NCBI GenBank assembly: GCA_949126835.1
Contig: OX421499.1
Coordinates: 3,057,553-3,121,552, forward strand
Origin: Anisus vortex
Lineage: Eukaryota; Mollusca; Gastropoda; Planorbidae
Length of the DNA stretch: 64,000 bases
Direction of reading: 5' to 3'
The position numbers and the translations under genes are program-made. Positions 12,301 to 25,176 of the stretch are shown one piece after another; the first letter of the stretch is position 1, and each line of letters starts with the position of its first letter. A model generated the notes under the pieces. That model did no database searches. It had not been told where the DNA came from and saw nothing but the letters and a program-made list of their open reading frames with translations.

Positions 12301-15300
12301 TCTGAAAATAAAATAAAAAGATTTAATTGAACTTTTGTTTTTTTTTCTTTGAGATTCACATCTTAATACAGCCCTCGCTCTATAGCTCGTGTTTTTCATT
12401 CTCATGAGTGGCTTTTCTCCTTATGCCCCCCCTTCCCCCCACACCTTTATACTTGCTTATTTTTAAATATTATTATTAAGCATTCCACATAGGAATATAT
12501 GACGCAAAAGGACGCATTTTTAACAATAATAAAAGCATTTATGAAAACTATTTAAATCGTATATCTCGAATATCTCAAGTTTATTTTTGACCAGAGAGTA
12601 AAATTTATCCAAGTCCCTGGCTACGGTCATAAAATGTCAGGTGTGCACTTTTACAACAGTGCATTTATTCAATCCAAAATGTGGTATTCATATTTAGAGA
12701 TCTACTTTTGTAATCTTATGGTTTTGTATTTGTTTTAATGATGATTCCTTGGCATTTTTGTTTGTATTGTTTTACAATACTGTAATAAACAACAGCAACA
12801 ACTGTGTTCTTGTAGTTAGCAAGGTCAAGGACTAGTTAAATAGACGGTGTCGCTATTGCTTTGGGAGTTGTTGTTTTTTTTTAATGACCGACCTTTAGCA
12901 ATTTTTGTGTTTACCACATTCAAACCTATATTGGCCCTCGACGTAATGTTCGCACTTTATATGCTGTAAGCAGTTTGTTTCGAATTATCAGTCCACCAAA
13001 TTACTGCAGTACTAGCTGCAGTAATTTGGTGGACTGTGTAACCAGCTACACAAATGAACAAAAACGAAGTGTTGATTTTTTAAACTACAACAGATACATG
13101 TACAATGGTTTTGTTATACATGAAATGGTAGTGTTGTAGGGTTATAGAGTAAATGGCAGTGTTGTAGATAAAATGGTTGTGTTATGGATGAAATTGTTGA
13201 TTTATACATGAAATAATAGTGTTATAGATAAAATGGCTGGTATAAGCGTATATTAAATAGTAGTAATACGGTTGAAGTGTTTGTGTTATAGGTGAAATGG
13301 TTGTGTTATAAGTTATAGTTGAAATGGTTGTGTTATAGATGAAATGGTTGTGTTATAAATGAAATGCTAGAGTTCTAGATGAAATGTGCAGACCACCCAG
13401 CCTTCCACGTTTGTTTCACACCTGTTGGATTTGGCACGCTTACTCTTTTTATGTGTGTGTGTGTGTGTGTGTGCTTTTGCTCACCTTTTCCTGGGGATTG
13501 CAGCACACGATAAAAGGTGCCGGTGGTGGTAAAAGGAGGCCCCAAAAAAACGGTAGCTACACATGTGTGGACCAAAATCCTGCTGAAACGGGACACCTGT
13601 CTAGATAATGAATCTAGGTTATATCCCTTTTGTGCAAATGCAGTAGGTGATGCTTACCATTATTTACTTGAATGTGAACAATTTGATAGTCATCGAAAAA
13701 AATACCTTAAAAAATATTTCTATACCAGACCAAATATAGAAAAAATGTCGGAACTGTTAAATTTAAGATCCTTTAAGGTATTAAAAAACCTTAGTATTTT
13801 TGCAAAAGAACTCTTGTCTGCATTTAAAAAATAGGCACACGAATTAACCCTATATTGCATGAATTTAGGTTTCAAGTTCAAAAAAATTTTCATTGTGTTT
13901 TTTGTTCTTCTAATGGATAAAGAAAAAAAATTTGTTCAGAGTGTAATCCAAAAAAAGTTATATTTAGTGTTGATTTTGGTCGTTGCATTTTTGCAACTGT
14001 GTGCAACCGAGCAACTTTTTTTCAAGAAGGCATCAAAATGTCAAAAATTAAATAATTGCTTTTTTACACAAATTTACAACCAAAATGACAACAATTACAT
14101 TTGAACATGATTATAAAAAGATTTTGAAGTCTTTTGTGAGGTATTTTATTAAAATAAGTTATAAAAAAGGTTTATAGCTCAAGTTCATTTATAGGTAAAA
14201 ATATAAAATTTTCATACTGACATAATGCTACTACAAAGAATTATTCACACATAGATTCTGAATAAATTTGGCATGCACAAATAAAAAAAATTCAAACTAA
14301 AGGAATGAGAAAATTATAATAATACTAAATTATTATTTATTCAATAATTTATTTTAGAGAACTAAAAAAAAAACATTAGTAAGAAAATTAGCGTATATGA
14401 CATTTTGTTGTCTCGGAACACACTCTTCTGTTATTTGACTGGTGAATGCAGGCAATTTAGTCCTCAAATCTTCATCGGATAACAACACCTTCCAAAGAAG
14501 TCCTCGGCTTGACTGGGTAGTTCCTCTGGTTCAATACAATCATTATTGATATCAACATCTGATTCTGCATCTTTATAGAAAAAAACAAAAAATGATTTAT
14601 AATAGGAACTAAAACTACTAAATGTACTTATTTATTTTAGTTTTACAGACATTCCTTCCAGATAGAAGATAATTAGATCTATGTCCACTAGGCCCAAAAC
14701 TCCTGCAGGGTGGTAGGGGTTGGTTGGCGGCAGAGATGGACAGTCCGGTGAACTATAAATATATATTACACAATAGAATAAAACTAACCTAAATTTAAAT
14801 TTACCTTCAATCACCTTTTTGGTATGGAAACTGTTCAATACTGGTATCATAGTCCAATGACGTATCATTATCAGACAACTCAAAGTCTTCGGTGTCCGAA
14901 GCCTTGCGAAGGCATTTTCCTCAAAACAATGGAAGAGTATTTTTTTCCTATAAAAGACCTTGGGCTCTATAATGGAAGCCTAATTAAAAATAATAATAGC
15001 AAATATTTAGACATATATAAATATATATATATATACTAAAAATAATATAGATTTAGTACTAAGTCTAGGCCTAACTAGGCCTGTCATTTATAACTAATAA
15101 CTAATAATAACTATAAATAAATAAATATACCTCTATTTAACTATTTTTACTAAATTATATTATAAAAAGAAAAAAATTAAGAAATATAATTGATTATTTG
15201 GACATTATTTACTTTATATTATAATATAATAACTATAAAGAACATTATATTTAGAAAAGGGGGTGTGGATTTTTTTTTTCTCAGATTTTTTTTTAGCTCA

Positions 15301-18300
15301 GTTGCAAGGAGTTGCGATTTTACAACATACAAAGTTACTGCTATAATATGAAAAGTATAAGGAAATAACACAAAAATAACTTCTTTTTGCATTGAGATAA
15401 ATATGTGTTTACTTTTACAAAAAAAAAATGTTTTAAGTGTAAAACTACATGTTAAACATAATAAATGATGCAAAGTTTACTTACTGTATCGGACCACCAT
15501 AGCAACGCTTGTAAAAATGTAAAATGAGACTAAAATAACTTTTATATAAATGAGTTCTTGTATAGGTTATGTACAAAACTGCCTCGGGAACGAAACAAAA
15601 CAAAATATTGTAGAAAAAGCGAAAGAAAATATAAAAATTCTGTATGTAAACAAGTGTTGTATTCTGTATGCAATATAGGGTTTAACCAGCTAAGCAATTT
15701 CTAAAAAAGAATAATAATGTAGGTATGTCTTTGTAAATGAACTAATATTAAACGATGCGATATAATAAAATACTTAGTCGAAAATATTGAAATTATTTAT
15801 ATAAGTGTGTGTATGTATGTGCTTCCATTAAATTTACATTCTGTCATTATGTTAATGTGTCCTAGTAATTAAATAAATAATTAAGAAGATATCTAATTAT
15901 GAGTTTTTAGGTTACTCGTATAAATGTGGAATATCTATTGTTAAAAAAAAATGTGTATGAGAGTAGCTGTTGGTAGTTATTCTATCACTTAACGTTTGAT
16001 GTATGTTAATTAACTAATTGTACTATGTATTTATGAATTATTATCTTTTGACTGTCTGCATTGTACCTATGTACTATGTGGCAAAAAAATAAAACATTGA
16101 ATAGAATAGTTGAATAGTGGGACCGCGAGAGAATTTATTGCGGTATCCTTAGCATATCTACTTTCTACTCATCTCGGCCGTTTTAAACAAAAAACAAAAC
16201 CAACAGCAGCATAAACAAACAATTCACGTACACATACACGTGTAGAACCAGTTGGCCTACTAGCAATCTTGTTGTATTTGTTTGCAGACGATTTCAGCTA
16301 TATATGGGGCAATGTGGCCGAACGGCAGCGCGTTCGACTGGCGATCCGAAGGTCCTGGGTTCGAATCCTGGTGCAAGCTAGGATTTGTTCCCGGGACTTA
16401 AGGGGTGTCCCTGGGAATTGTGCTGGCCACACATGCCCTTGTATGCCGTGGCCCTTGTGTATTTTTTTTATTTTAAACTATTATTTTGTAGTTGTCTAGT
16501 GCATCAGGGGCGAAGCCACAAGGATACTGAGGAGGGGTGGGAGGGTGATAATCCCTTCCTTCCTCCCTGAAATTTGGGAAATAATTTTTTTTGTAAACAT
16601 TTTTTTTTTAATCTGTAGGCTGCTAAATTCTTGGAAAAAAAAAATGAGGTATTTGATTGTGACGCTAAATTCCCCACCCCGGACAAAAAATCGTGCATTC
16701 GCCCCTGACGGTGATTGTATATCCCTGCCTGCCCACACTGACCCCCGCCCCCTTTCAAATGCCTTTCTTCTTTCTATCAATGATCGTTTGAATTCTACTT
16801 GCGGCTCTCGAGTTTGTTGTTTTTGTTTTAATTAAAGGTGTCGTCTTAACGGGGGGGGGGGGGGGGTAATGAGAGGAAGAAAATGTTTGGCGGAGGATGG
16901 AAGGGGGAAGGGGCGGGCACATAGGATAGGCTTGTATCCAGCGGGTGGATTAACGCGGAACGCGGATCCACACACTTAAGGATGACGTTCTTGACGAGAA
17001 CCCTATGTTGGCACCCAATTAGCAGCCACTGTCATATTTTCTTAGGGGGGTGGGTGGGTTTGGGAGGCTTGACTATCTTTTTTTTTTGTGTAGTCTAATT
17101 ACCGCAACTTTAAGTACGGTAAGTCGCAAGTCTCAACACCGGAGCCATAAAGTTTAATTGCCTTTCATTCTTCAAACGAGGCTGTTGGCGAGGGGGGAAA
17201 TCCGAACCAACAAACGCGGAATGAAAGTGTGTGTGCGCGTGTGTAATTTCTTTTAACGTTTTCAGATACATGTTGTATTTGCGGTGTAACGTTTTTCTGT
17301 GTGCCAATGACGAGAGTTTCCGCTGCCGGTGCTTTGGGTTATGTATGAGTTATGGTGCCCCCAGGTAGAGTTTATTGAGTAAAGAGAAGAATATAGTGCT
17401 CCCCCTTACACCCACATCTCTACAACAAACTAGAGGGGCAGTTCAACTTACACACATACATCCCTTGGCGTTCAAAACCATTTTTTATTAAATAAATTTG
17501 GCCGTATGTTAGCAATGTGTTGGAGGGTGGATGTGCGAAATCGCGCAGACGAATCAATGGTCGAGGGCAGGAAGTCGTAAAGCAAGTAAAGTGTGTGATA
17601 CAGTGTGTCGGGCAAGTTGTTGATAACAGTGTGCCAAAGTAGGATTTCTACTCCATTCAGCATGAAAACATCCTAAAAGTTATCCTGCTCTAGAAGAGAG
17701 TTGGATCGCCCCCCCCCTTTTTTTTAAGGGAGGGGGGGGGGTCTACCGGGTGCCATTGAAAATCGCTCTGCGTGCCAAGTATGGCGCGAGTGCCGTAGTT
17801 TGCCGACCCCTAGTGTAATGAATCAACTTAAACTTTTCACTTCTTGCTTCTGGTTGGAGCTTTCATTTTAGTTCCTAACTTTCCCACCAGAGCTAGTTAT
17901 CCTGGCCTATCCCCCCCTCCCCTTTTTTTTTGTCGAGGGGGGGGGGGGTACTAATCGACAGCTTTGAAAGTGTTGGACCCATTACAAGCATCTAAGCCGA
18001 GAAAAAATTAAAAGGGATTTGTAGAAGATTAACAAATGGGTGGACATTCGGGTAAGTAATCCCACACTATACTTCTAAGCCCCTACGCCACACTTATTTA
18101 TGTCAAGCAATGAAAAGAAAACTACTTCCGTTTCTATTTTGAGTTTAGTTTTCCTTTTTTTTTTTAGTTATTGGGATTTCTGGGTGTATTGGAAAAGTGG
18201 GGTCTGGGTGGAAGTACCGTAGAAGGGTATTTGCCAAAAGAAGCCAGAAGAAGCCAAAAAGTGCTATCGTGAAACAGCGTGTGGTGGATTAGATAAAATC

Positions 18301-21300
18301 GACACCTTGATTTCCTTTAGCGGTTGTAATTTACACATTTAAAGGTAATGTCATCTTTTGTCTTTCAAACAAAATATTAAATCCTTTGAGCAGAGATGGG
18401 GTGGGTGGGGGAGGCAAAAGGCGGGAGAGGGTATGGGGTAGGGGTGGTAATTAAATCTAGTATTTTCTGTCGACAAGTTGGCAGGTCTATATGTGTGTTC
18501 GAATGTTTGTGCGCTTGTTTATTGGGCTATGCGGGGGTGGGGGGGGGGTGGGGAGGCCGGGGATGGATGTTAGCGCTGAAAGCTTATCTTTAAAACCCGC
18601 GCTGGCGTGTATCTGATTGTGGACGCATTCCTGTAGCAAATGTTTCCAACACATTGTGAAATGTTAATAACAAGGCGAAAAGAAATCTGCATAGTTGGCA
18701 GCATTGGACAATTACAAAAAACAAAACCAAAAAAACAACTAGCACTAAAAGAAAAAGAACACAAAAAAAAAAAGAACAATAAAAAAGATTACCCTGGGTG
18801 ATGGTAGATGGCGCTATTTCGATGTTTTAAAATACCCATCCTCATCATGATGGGGAGCATTTTGGTCTCAGCACGTGATAGCTTGGTTTGTACGTATGAT
18901 CTCTACCCGCCTCTCCCTCCCCCCCTCCTCTCCCTCCCCCCCCCCTCCCAGTCACAAAGGGGTTAAGGAGTCAAGAACATGGTGACCTATGCTTGTCATT
19001 TGATGCGTTAGAACGTCTCAGTTTAAATGGCACGGCCTGGGTCAGTTTCTCACTTTTTGTACCCATTGGCCTCAAAGGCTGGCGAAGTGTGTACACCACC
19101 GATACGCTTACATTAAGAGCACATCGGCGGGCGAACGCATGGAGGACAGCTTCTGTTGCGCGCTCGATGATCGTTTCAGTGCCGAGAGGCTCTGAGCCTC
19201 GGTGTGGAGGAAGCAATGAGCGCAACAGTATGTCTTAAGCCCGCCCTGGTGCCTGGATGCGCAGACCTAATGTCTGGGATTTGTGCTACCGGGCGACAGG
19301 GCAGGTAGCCAATACGAGCGAGCTGCCATGATAATGATCCGAGGGGGATTCTGCAGGTGTAGAAGAAGCAGAGTAGTGCGTGTGACTGCGGAGATCATAC
19401 CCTATGTTGCGACACGCCGTATTGTCGTGCCACGGGTGGCTAGTCTCTGACGGGATCTTGGTGTACTCCCGTTGATACACGCCTTAACATCGTCGCGTCC
19501 TGGACGTAAGAGCGAGGAACATCGCCCGTTTTTTTAGACAATTATAGATTGGTTCAATGTTTGGTGTGGCATAAAAGACTCGAAGGGCTCATGCGGACTG
19601 ACTAAAAAAAAAGGCTTGGCTATTTAAAAACAAAATCGCTACTTTAGTTCTTCGTGCTTGATTTCGTAGCGAAATCTAGCTGAACTCAATGGGACTTGTA
19701 TGCGCTAGACTCAAATGAATCGTGACTCAACAATGTAGACCTACAGTTGTTTTGAAAGGAAAGTTTTAACTTTAAAATTAACTTATTCACCGTTTTTTTG
19801 TGCCTTTCCCTTGAATTTTGTTACCAACCCGTGCCTCTTATGTCGCGCGTCTTTTATTTTACAATAGGTTTCCGAGTCCCACAATGCCCCCGTTCTTTCA
19901 GCTACGACAAAGTGCCATATAATTTTGCACCCTACGCCTTTAGATCTGTGCCGCGGCGCACAAAAGACTCCATTCTGTCCCAACGTTTCAAAGAGCACTT
20001 GGATTAGCCCAAGTGTATTAAAGAAATTGAGAGAGGGAGAGTGGTGGGGTAAAGGGAGGAGGTCCCTCGTCTCATTATAAGACTCGAACAAAGGCTCGAT
20101 TCTTTGAGTTTAAATTGACTGTGAACAGTGAACTAGTCCCGTAAGAAATAGTTTAGCTTGGAACTGATTGCATTCTTTTAAAATTTAAAGAATGGTTTTT
20201 AAGAGTTTGTTACTGTGTTAATTAGTCTTTTGCCAAACAACACCGAAACAACAACACAATAAAAAAAAAGAACTAGTAATCTCAAAATAAAGTTAGTGAC
20301 CTTGCATTTAACGGAACGTTTAATACGAAAGACCTGAGTTCGGATCCATGTGAAAAACGCCTTGATTCTCATTCCCACACCCCTCCTCGGACCTGGAGGG
20401 TGTCTCGGTGTCTTATGTCCAGCTGGAGGGTGTCTCGGTGTCTTATGTCCAGCTGGAGGGTGTCCCGGTGTCTTATGTCCAGCTGGAGGGTGTCTCGGTG
20501 TCTTATGTCCAGCTGGAGGGTGTCTCGGTGTCTTATGTCCAGCTGGAGGGTGTCCCGGTGTCTTATGTCCAGCTGGAGGGTGTCCCGGTGTCTTATGTCC
20601 AGCTGGAGGGTGTCCCGGTGTCTTATGTCCAGCTGGAGGGTGTCCCGGTGTCTTATGTCCAGCTGGAGGGTGTCTCGGTGTCTATGTCCAGCTGGAGGGT
20701 GTCCCGGTGTCTTATGTCCAGCTGGAGGGTGTCCCGGTGTCTTATGTCCAGCTGGAGGGTGTCTCGGTGTCTATGTCCAGCTGGAGGGTGTCTCGGTGTC
20801 TATGTCCAGCTTTGGTGGGTATTTGACATCCAGACGGGGATTGCAAAGGTATCTGTGAGGAGGGATTGTGCTGGCTGCACAATCAGGGCTTCTGCTTCTG
20901 GTGACGAACAATATCGTGTAATGTGTCGTTAGAGATAGAGACATTTTTGACAACCAAAGTCAATATTGATAGGCTACATGTAGTTTGTATTAGGGCCTAG
21001 AGAATTTCGTTCTACGTAGTGTTTGTTTTATGTTTAACACAATTAAACACAAGTTTGATGTAACCAAGGTTGTTTATTGAAAAGAAATATGTAAAACAAA
21101 AACATCAACTACAACACAGCACTAAAGTAATACTGTTGCTCGATCAAGATGGTTGGCGGCCCTGACGACCCGACTCAAGCCAGGGATTTGGCTCACCATT
21201 AACTTAATAGCTTTATGACTTTGTAGCATGCAGGTTTACACACATACATCCCAACAGCAACGGTGCTGCTGTCGTGACAAATAGATCGCGGCTTTCTAAA

Positions 21301-24300
21301 ATTCCGATAGTAGATCGTTGTTATTTGGGGTTTTAAGGGGGGAGGGGGGGGATGATTCCATCGCTGTCATCTGCTGTCCATTAAGGTTAACCATGGCTGG
21401 CCTATCTCACGTATGGAGTATCGGGTATACAGTTGGGGATAAAAGAAAGATCGACAAAGCATTTAAAGGTTCTTTATAACAGTGGACATGCAACCTACAG
21501 TGGGGGTGCAGGGGGCGGAGCGGGGCGACTATTATAAACGTAGCTATTAAACACTCGTATAACCTTGATTGTTGTTGTTTTAAGGCTTGATAACAGCGTT
21601 AATAACTTTAATTATGCCATTAAACGATAAATCAAATTGTCGAGTAAATTTTTTCTTAAAAACCCTCGCAATCTGCTCGGTTATCACGTAAAAACTGTCG
21701 AACAACACGCGATGGTCGCTTTTCGTTCTCTCGAATACTGTAGGCCTATGACACTGTATGTCAGGTGTCGGCAACATTTTGATAATAATGTGCCCAAGTA
21801 GGATTTCTAATTCATTCGGCGTGCCCACAGCCTAAAGTGTATTCCGTTCTAGCACTCAATTATTTCTTGTAGAACATTTCTTGCAGAAAAGACTTTAATT
21901 GCCATTTTGGAGGTCTTCCGCGTGACATTGAAAATAGCTTCCTGTGTCGTAGGTTGCCGACCCCTGCTGTAAGTTATCGTTCTATCGATAACAACACTAT
22001 ATTTTATTCTTTGTTATACCAGTTATACCATAGTTATACCATAGTCATAACATTGAAATAATAGCCTATTGACTTTGTGCAGTTGTTAAACGTAAAGAAA
22101 TGCTGGTGGAAGTCTTTATAGACAGTCCGTCTAATCATCTAATTGTTTTTTTTATAGTGCTTTTGCATATGAAATATGAAAAAAGGTGAATCTTTCTTAC
22201 CAATGGACTCGTTTTTTGTAGTGCCACCCTCTGGTGTAGCCCAGTTGTTATAAGCCGACCCACATAGCGTTCCTGTTGACGTGTGATATTACTTACAGTG
22301 ATCCTACTTACAAACGAAGAAACAAAAACAATGACTTGTTGGTCTTACATTATTTGTCATAGATTTGTTATCTCCACATACTGTAGAATCTCTTCTGCTT
22401 TCTCTGTCTAACACCTCTCATCATTTTTTCTTTCTTTCTTCTGCGTTGTCATTGGAAATTGCTTTAGGCCTACCGCTATTATCATACTCCGGCACCTGTT
22501 TATCATGGTAAGATTTATTTATTTTTGTAGGCAAACCCTCTTCCCGCCACTACCACCGACCCCCCCCCCCCCCCACCAACACCCCACGCCTTCATAGCGT
22601 ACTCGCAAACACGAAATTTTTCAATCATATTTGACCAACGTCACCCGGCTGATAATCCCTTCCTTTGCCGTCACTTTGTCAAATTTATTCGCTGATTTGT
22701 CACATGGGTCTTGTGTCACGGCTGGAGTTATCGTTGTAACAAAGCTAAGCACACATAATTATACACTCACGCATACACACACAAAGTCAAGTCCCTGAAA
22801 AAAATAGTTTGGCATGCTGGGAATTTCAAAGCGATAAAAATGATTTTTTTTTTTTTTGCCCTCGCCTGCTTCCTTGACTTAGGATAATAGATAAAAATAA
22901 AACTCGTGTGTATTTTTTATTAGATAAAATGTCTGCAGAATATTACGCTTAAAATGCTACAATTCGCCATTTGTTACAAATTCATGTCTTATTTGTGTAG
23001 GCCTATCGGCCTACCTAAATACTAAATATAACAAGTGACTTTAAACAAAAATAAATTTATTAAAACCTTGAGGTTGCAAATAGCCTACCTACGTTTTAAT
23101 GCCCAACAAATGCATTGATGACATTTGCAGACACAAAATTGGATGTGTGGCCGGCACAATGCACATCCGTCTTTACGTCTTACTAGAACTGGTCGTTGTT
23201 GTTTTTTAAATATAATACTGCGCCTTGCATTGGCCGATCCTTCTGGGCACGGGACTTTCACAACTTAAAAAACAAAACAACAGAACCGCTGGGCATACTG
23301 ATTTATATCTTCTGTTGTATTTATAGTTTTATTTATCGCTGCCATTGATTTCTGGCCGAAAAGCACAGACATGCTTTGTCATGGTATTGAATCATTTTAA
23401 TAGACATGTGAACATTCCGGCGTCCTCGTGTAGCCTACAGACCTAGCACTGATAGCACTCTTACGAGGTCGTAAACACTTCAAAGAGCGAGCCACCAGTC
23501 GAGGGGCAAAAATAAAGACATTCGGGCTTTTTTTTTTTTTTTCTTTTGGCCAAGTCTGAAAACAACGAATGTCTGAATGTGCTGACGTTGTAACAACTGA
23601 ACACCAGACGTGTGTAACAATGTTATCATTTTCACACCGCCTGATATTTCTCTTGCGTACGGTCTGTTATTGCAGAGTCGTAGCCAATCAGTCTCGCGCC
23701 ATTTGTAACAACTCCACAATGTTTATCACCAATAACAAATTCCACATACCAAAGGAGTCTCGTTTTGCTGTTATTATGAGGTTAGATTATATTATAGATA
23801 AAAGCAGGCATGTGGAGCTCATTGCTTTAGGGTAGCTTCGCCCCGTTTCTACTTCAGCTTCCATCCAGTTCTACTCTAGATTCGCCCCGTTTCTACTTCA
23901 GCTTTGCCCTGTTTCTACTTTAGCTTTGCCCTGTTTCTACTCTAGATTCGCCCCCAGTTCTACTCTAGCTTCGCCCCAGATTTACTCTAGCTTCGCCCAA
24001 GTTCTACTCTAGCTTCGCCCCAGATGTACTCTAGCTTCGCCCAAGTTCTACTCTAGCTTCGCCCCAGTTCTACTCTAGCTTCGCCCCAGATGTACTCTAG
24101 CTTCGCCCAAGTTCTACTCTAGCTTCGCCCCAGTTCTACTCTAGATTCGCCCCAGTTCTACTCTAGCTTCGCCCCAGATGTACTCTAGCTTCGCCCAAGT
24201 TCTACTCTAGCTTCGCCCCAGTTCTAGTCTAGCTTCGACCCAGTTCTAGTCTAGCTTCGCCCCAGTTCTAGTCTAGCTTCACCCCAGTTCTAGTCTAGCT

Positions 24301-25121
24301 TCGACCCAGTTCTAGTCTAGCTTCGACCCAGTTCTAGTCTAGCTTCGACCCAGTTCTAGTCTAGCTTCGACCCAGTTCTAGTCTAGCTTCGACCCAGTTC
24401 TACTCTAGCTTCGACCCAGTTATAGTCTAGCTTTGACCCAGTTAAGCTCTAGCTTCGACCCAGTTCTACACTAGCTTCGACCCAGTTCTACTCTAGCTTC
24501 GACCCAGTTCTACTCTAGCTTCGACCCAGTTCTACTCTAGCTTCGCCTCAGTTCTACTCACAGCTATAAGCATTATTTATTTTTACTTCTGCTGACAGGT
24601 TGAAAGCCAATCTATGTGTATATTTCTCTTTAAAGTGGGGAAACTAATAATAAAACTTGTTACTCGTAGCATTAATACATTCTACCAGCCCCAATCCTCG
24701 GGGCACCAAGTAGACCTGCTCCAAGCTCCAGCTCCAAGCTCCAGCTCCAGCTCCACAACTAACAAAACACGCGTTGGCTTGTGTCGTTGTATTCTTTCCC
24801 CCCTCGTTACCTTCTCGACAAACCTTATCCTGTTTGTAAGTAAGTAACTTGTGCGGTGGTTGTAACGCCATGAGTCACTTCTGTCAGACTTGTACAGCAC
24901 ACGTAAGTCTAAGTTGTTTGTTTGTGTGTATGTGTGTGTAAGTCTTTCTTTGAAGTGGTTTAACTCTTGACTTGAGCATACTTTGTCGCGCGATGATTCA
25001 CTTCTGTGATTGACATCTAAATCATTCGCAAGGTTCTACTCGGCATGCATTTAACAAGGAATCATAGCTGACTGGATTAAACACCGATCTATACGTCTAT
25101 CTATCTGTCTGTCTATTTATC

Positions 25122-25176
<55 letters not shown>

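Noticed and set aside
16309..16380. Functional tRNA genes at SINE heads (also 2966-3036, 44628, 52319)
   Set aside because: Pol III boxes are present but each head runs on into the shared SINE body, and cloverleaf pairing is poor.
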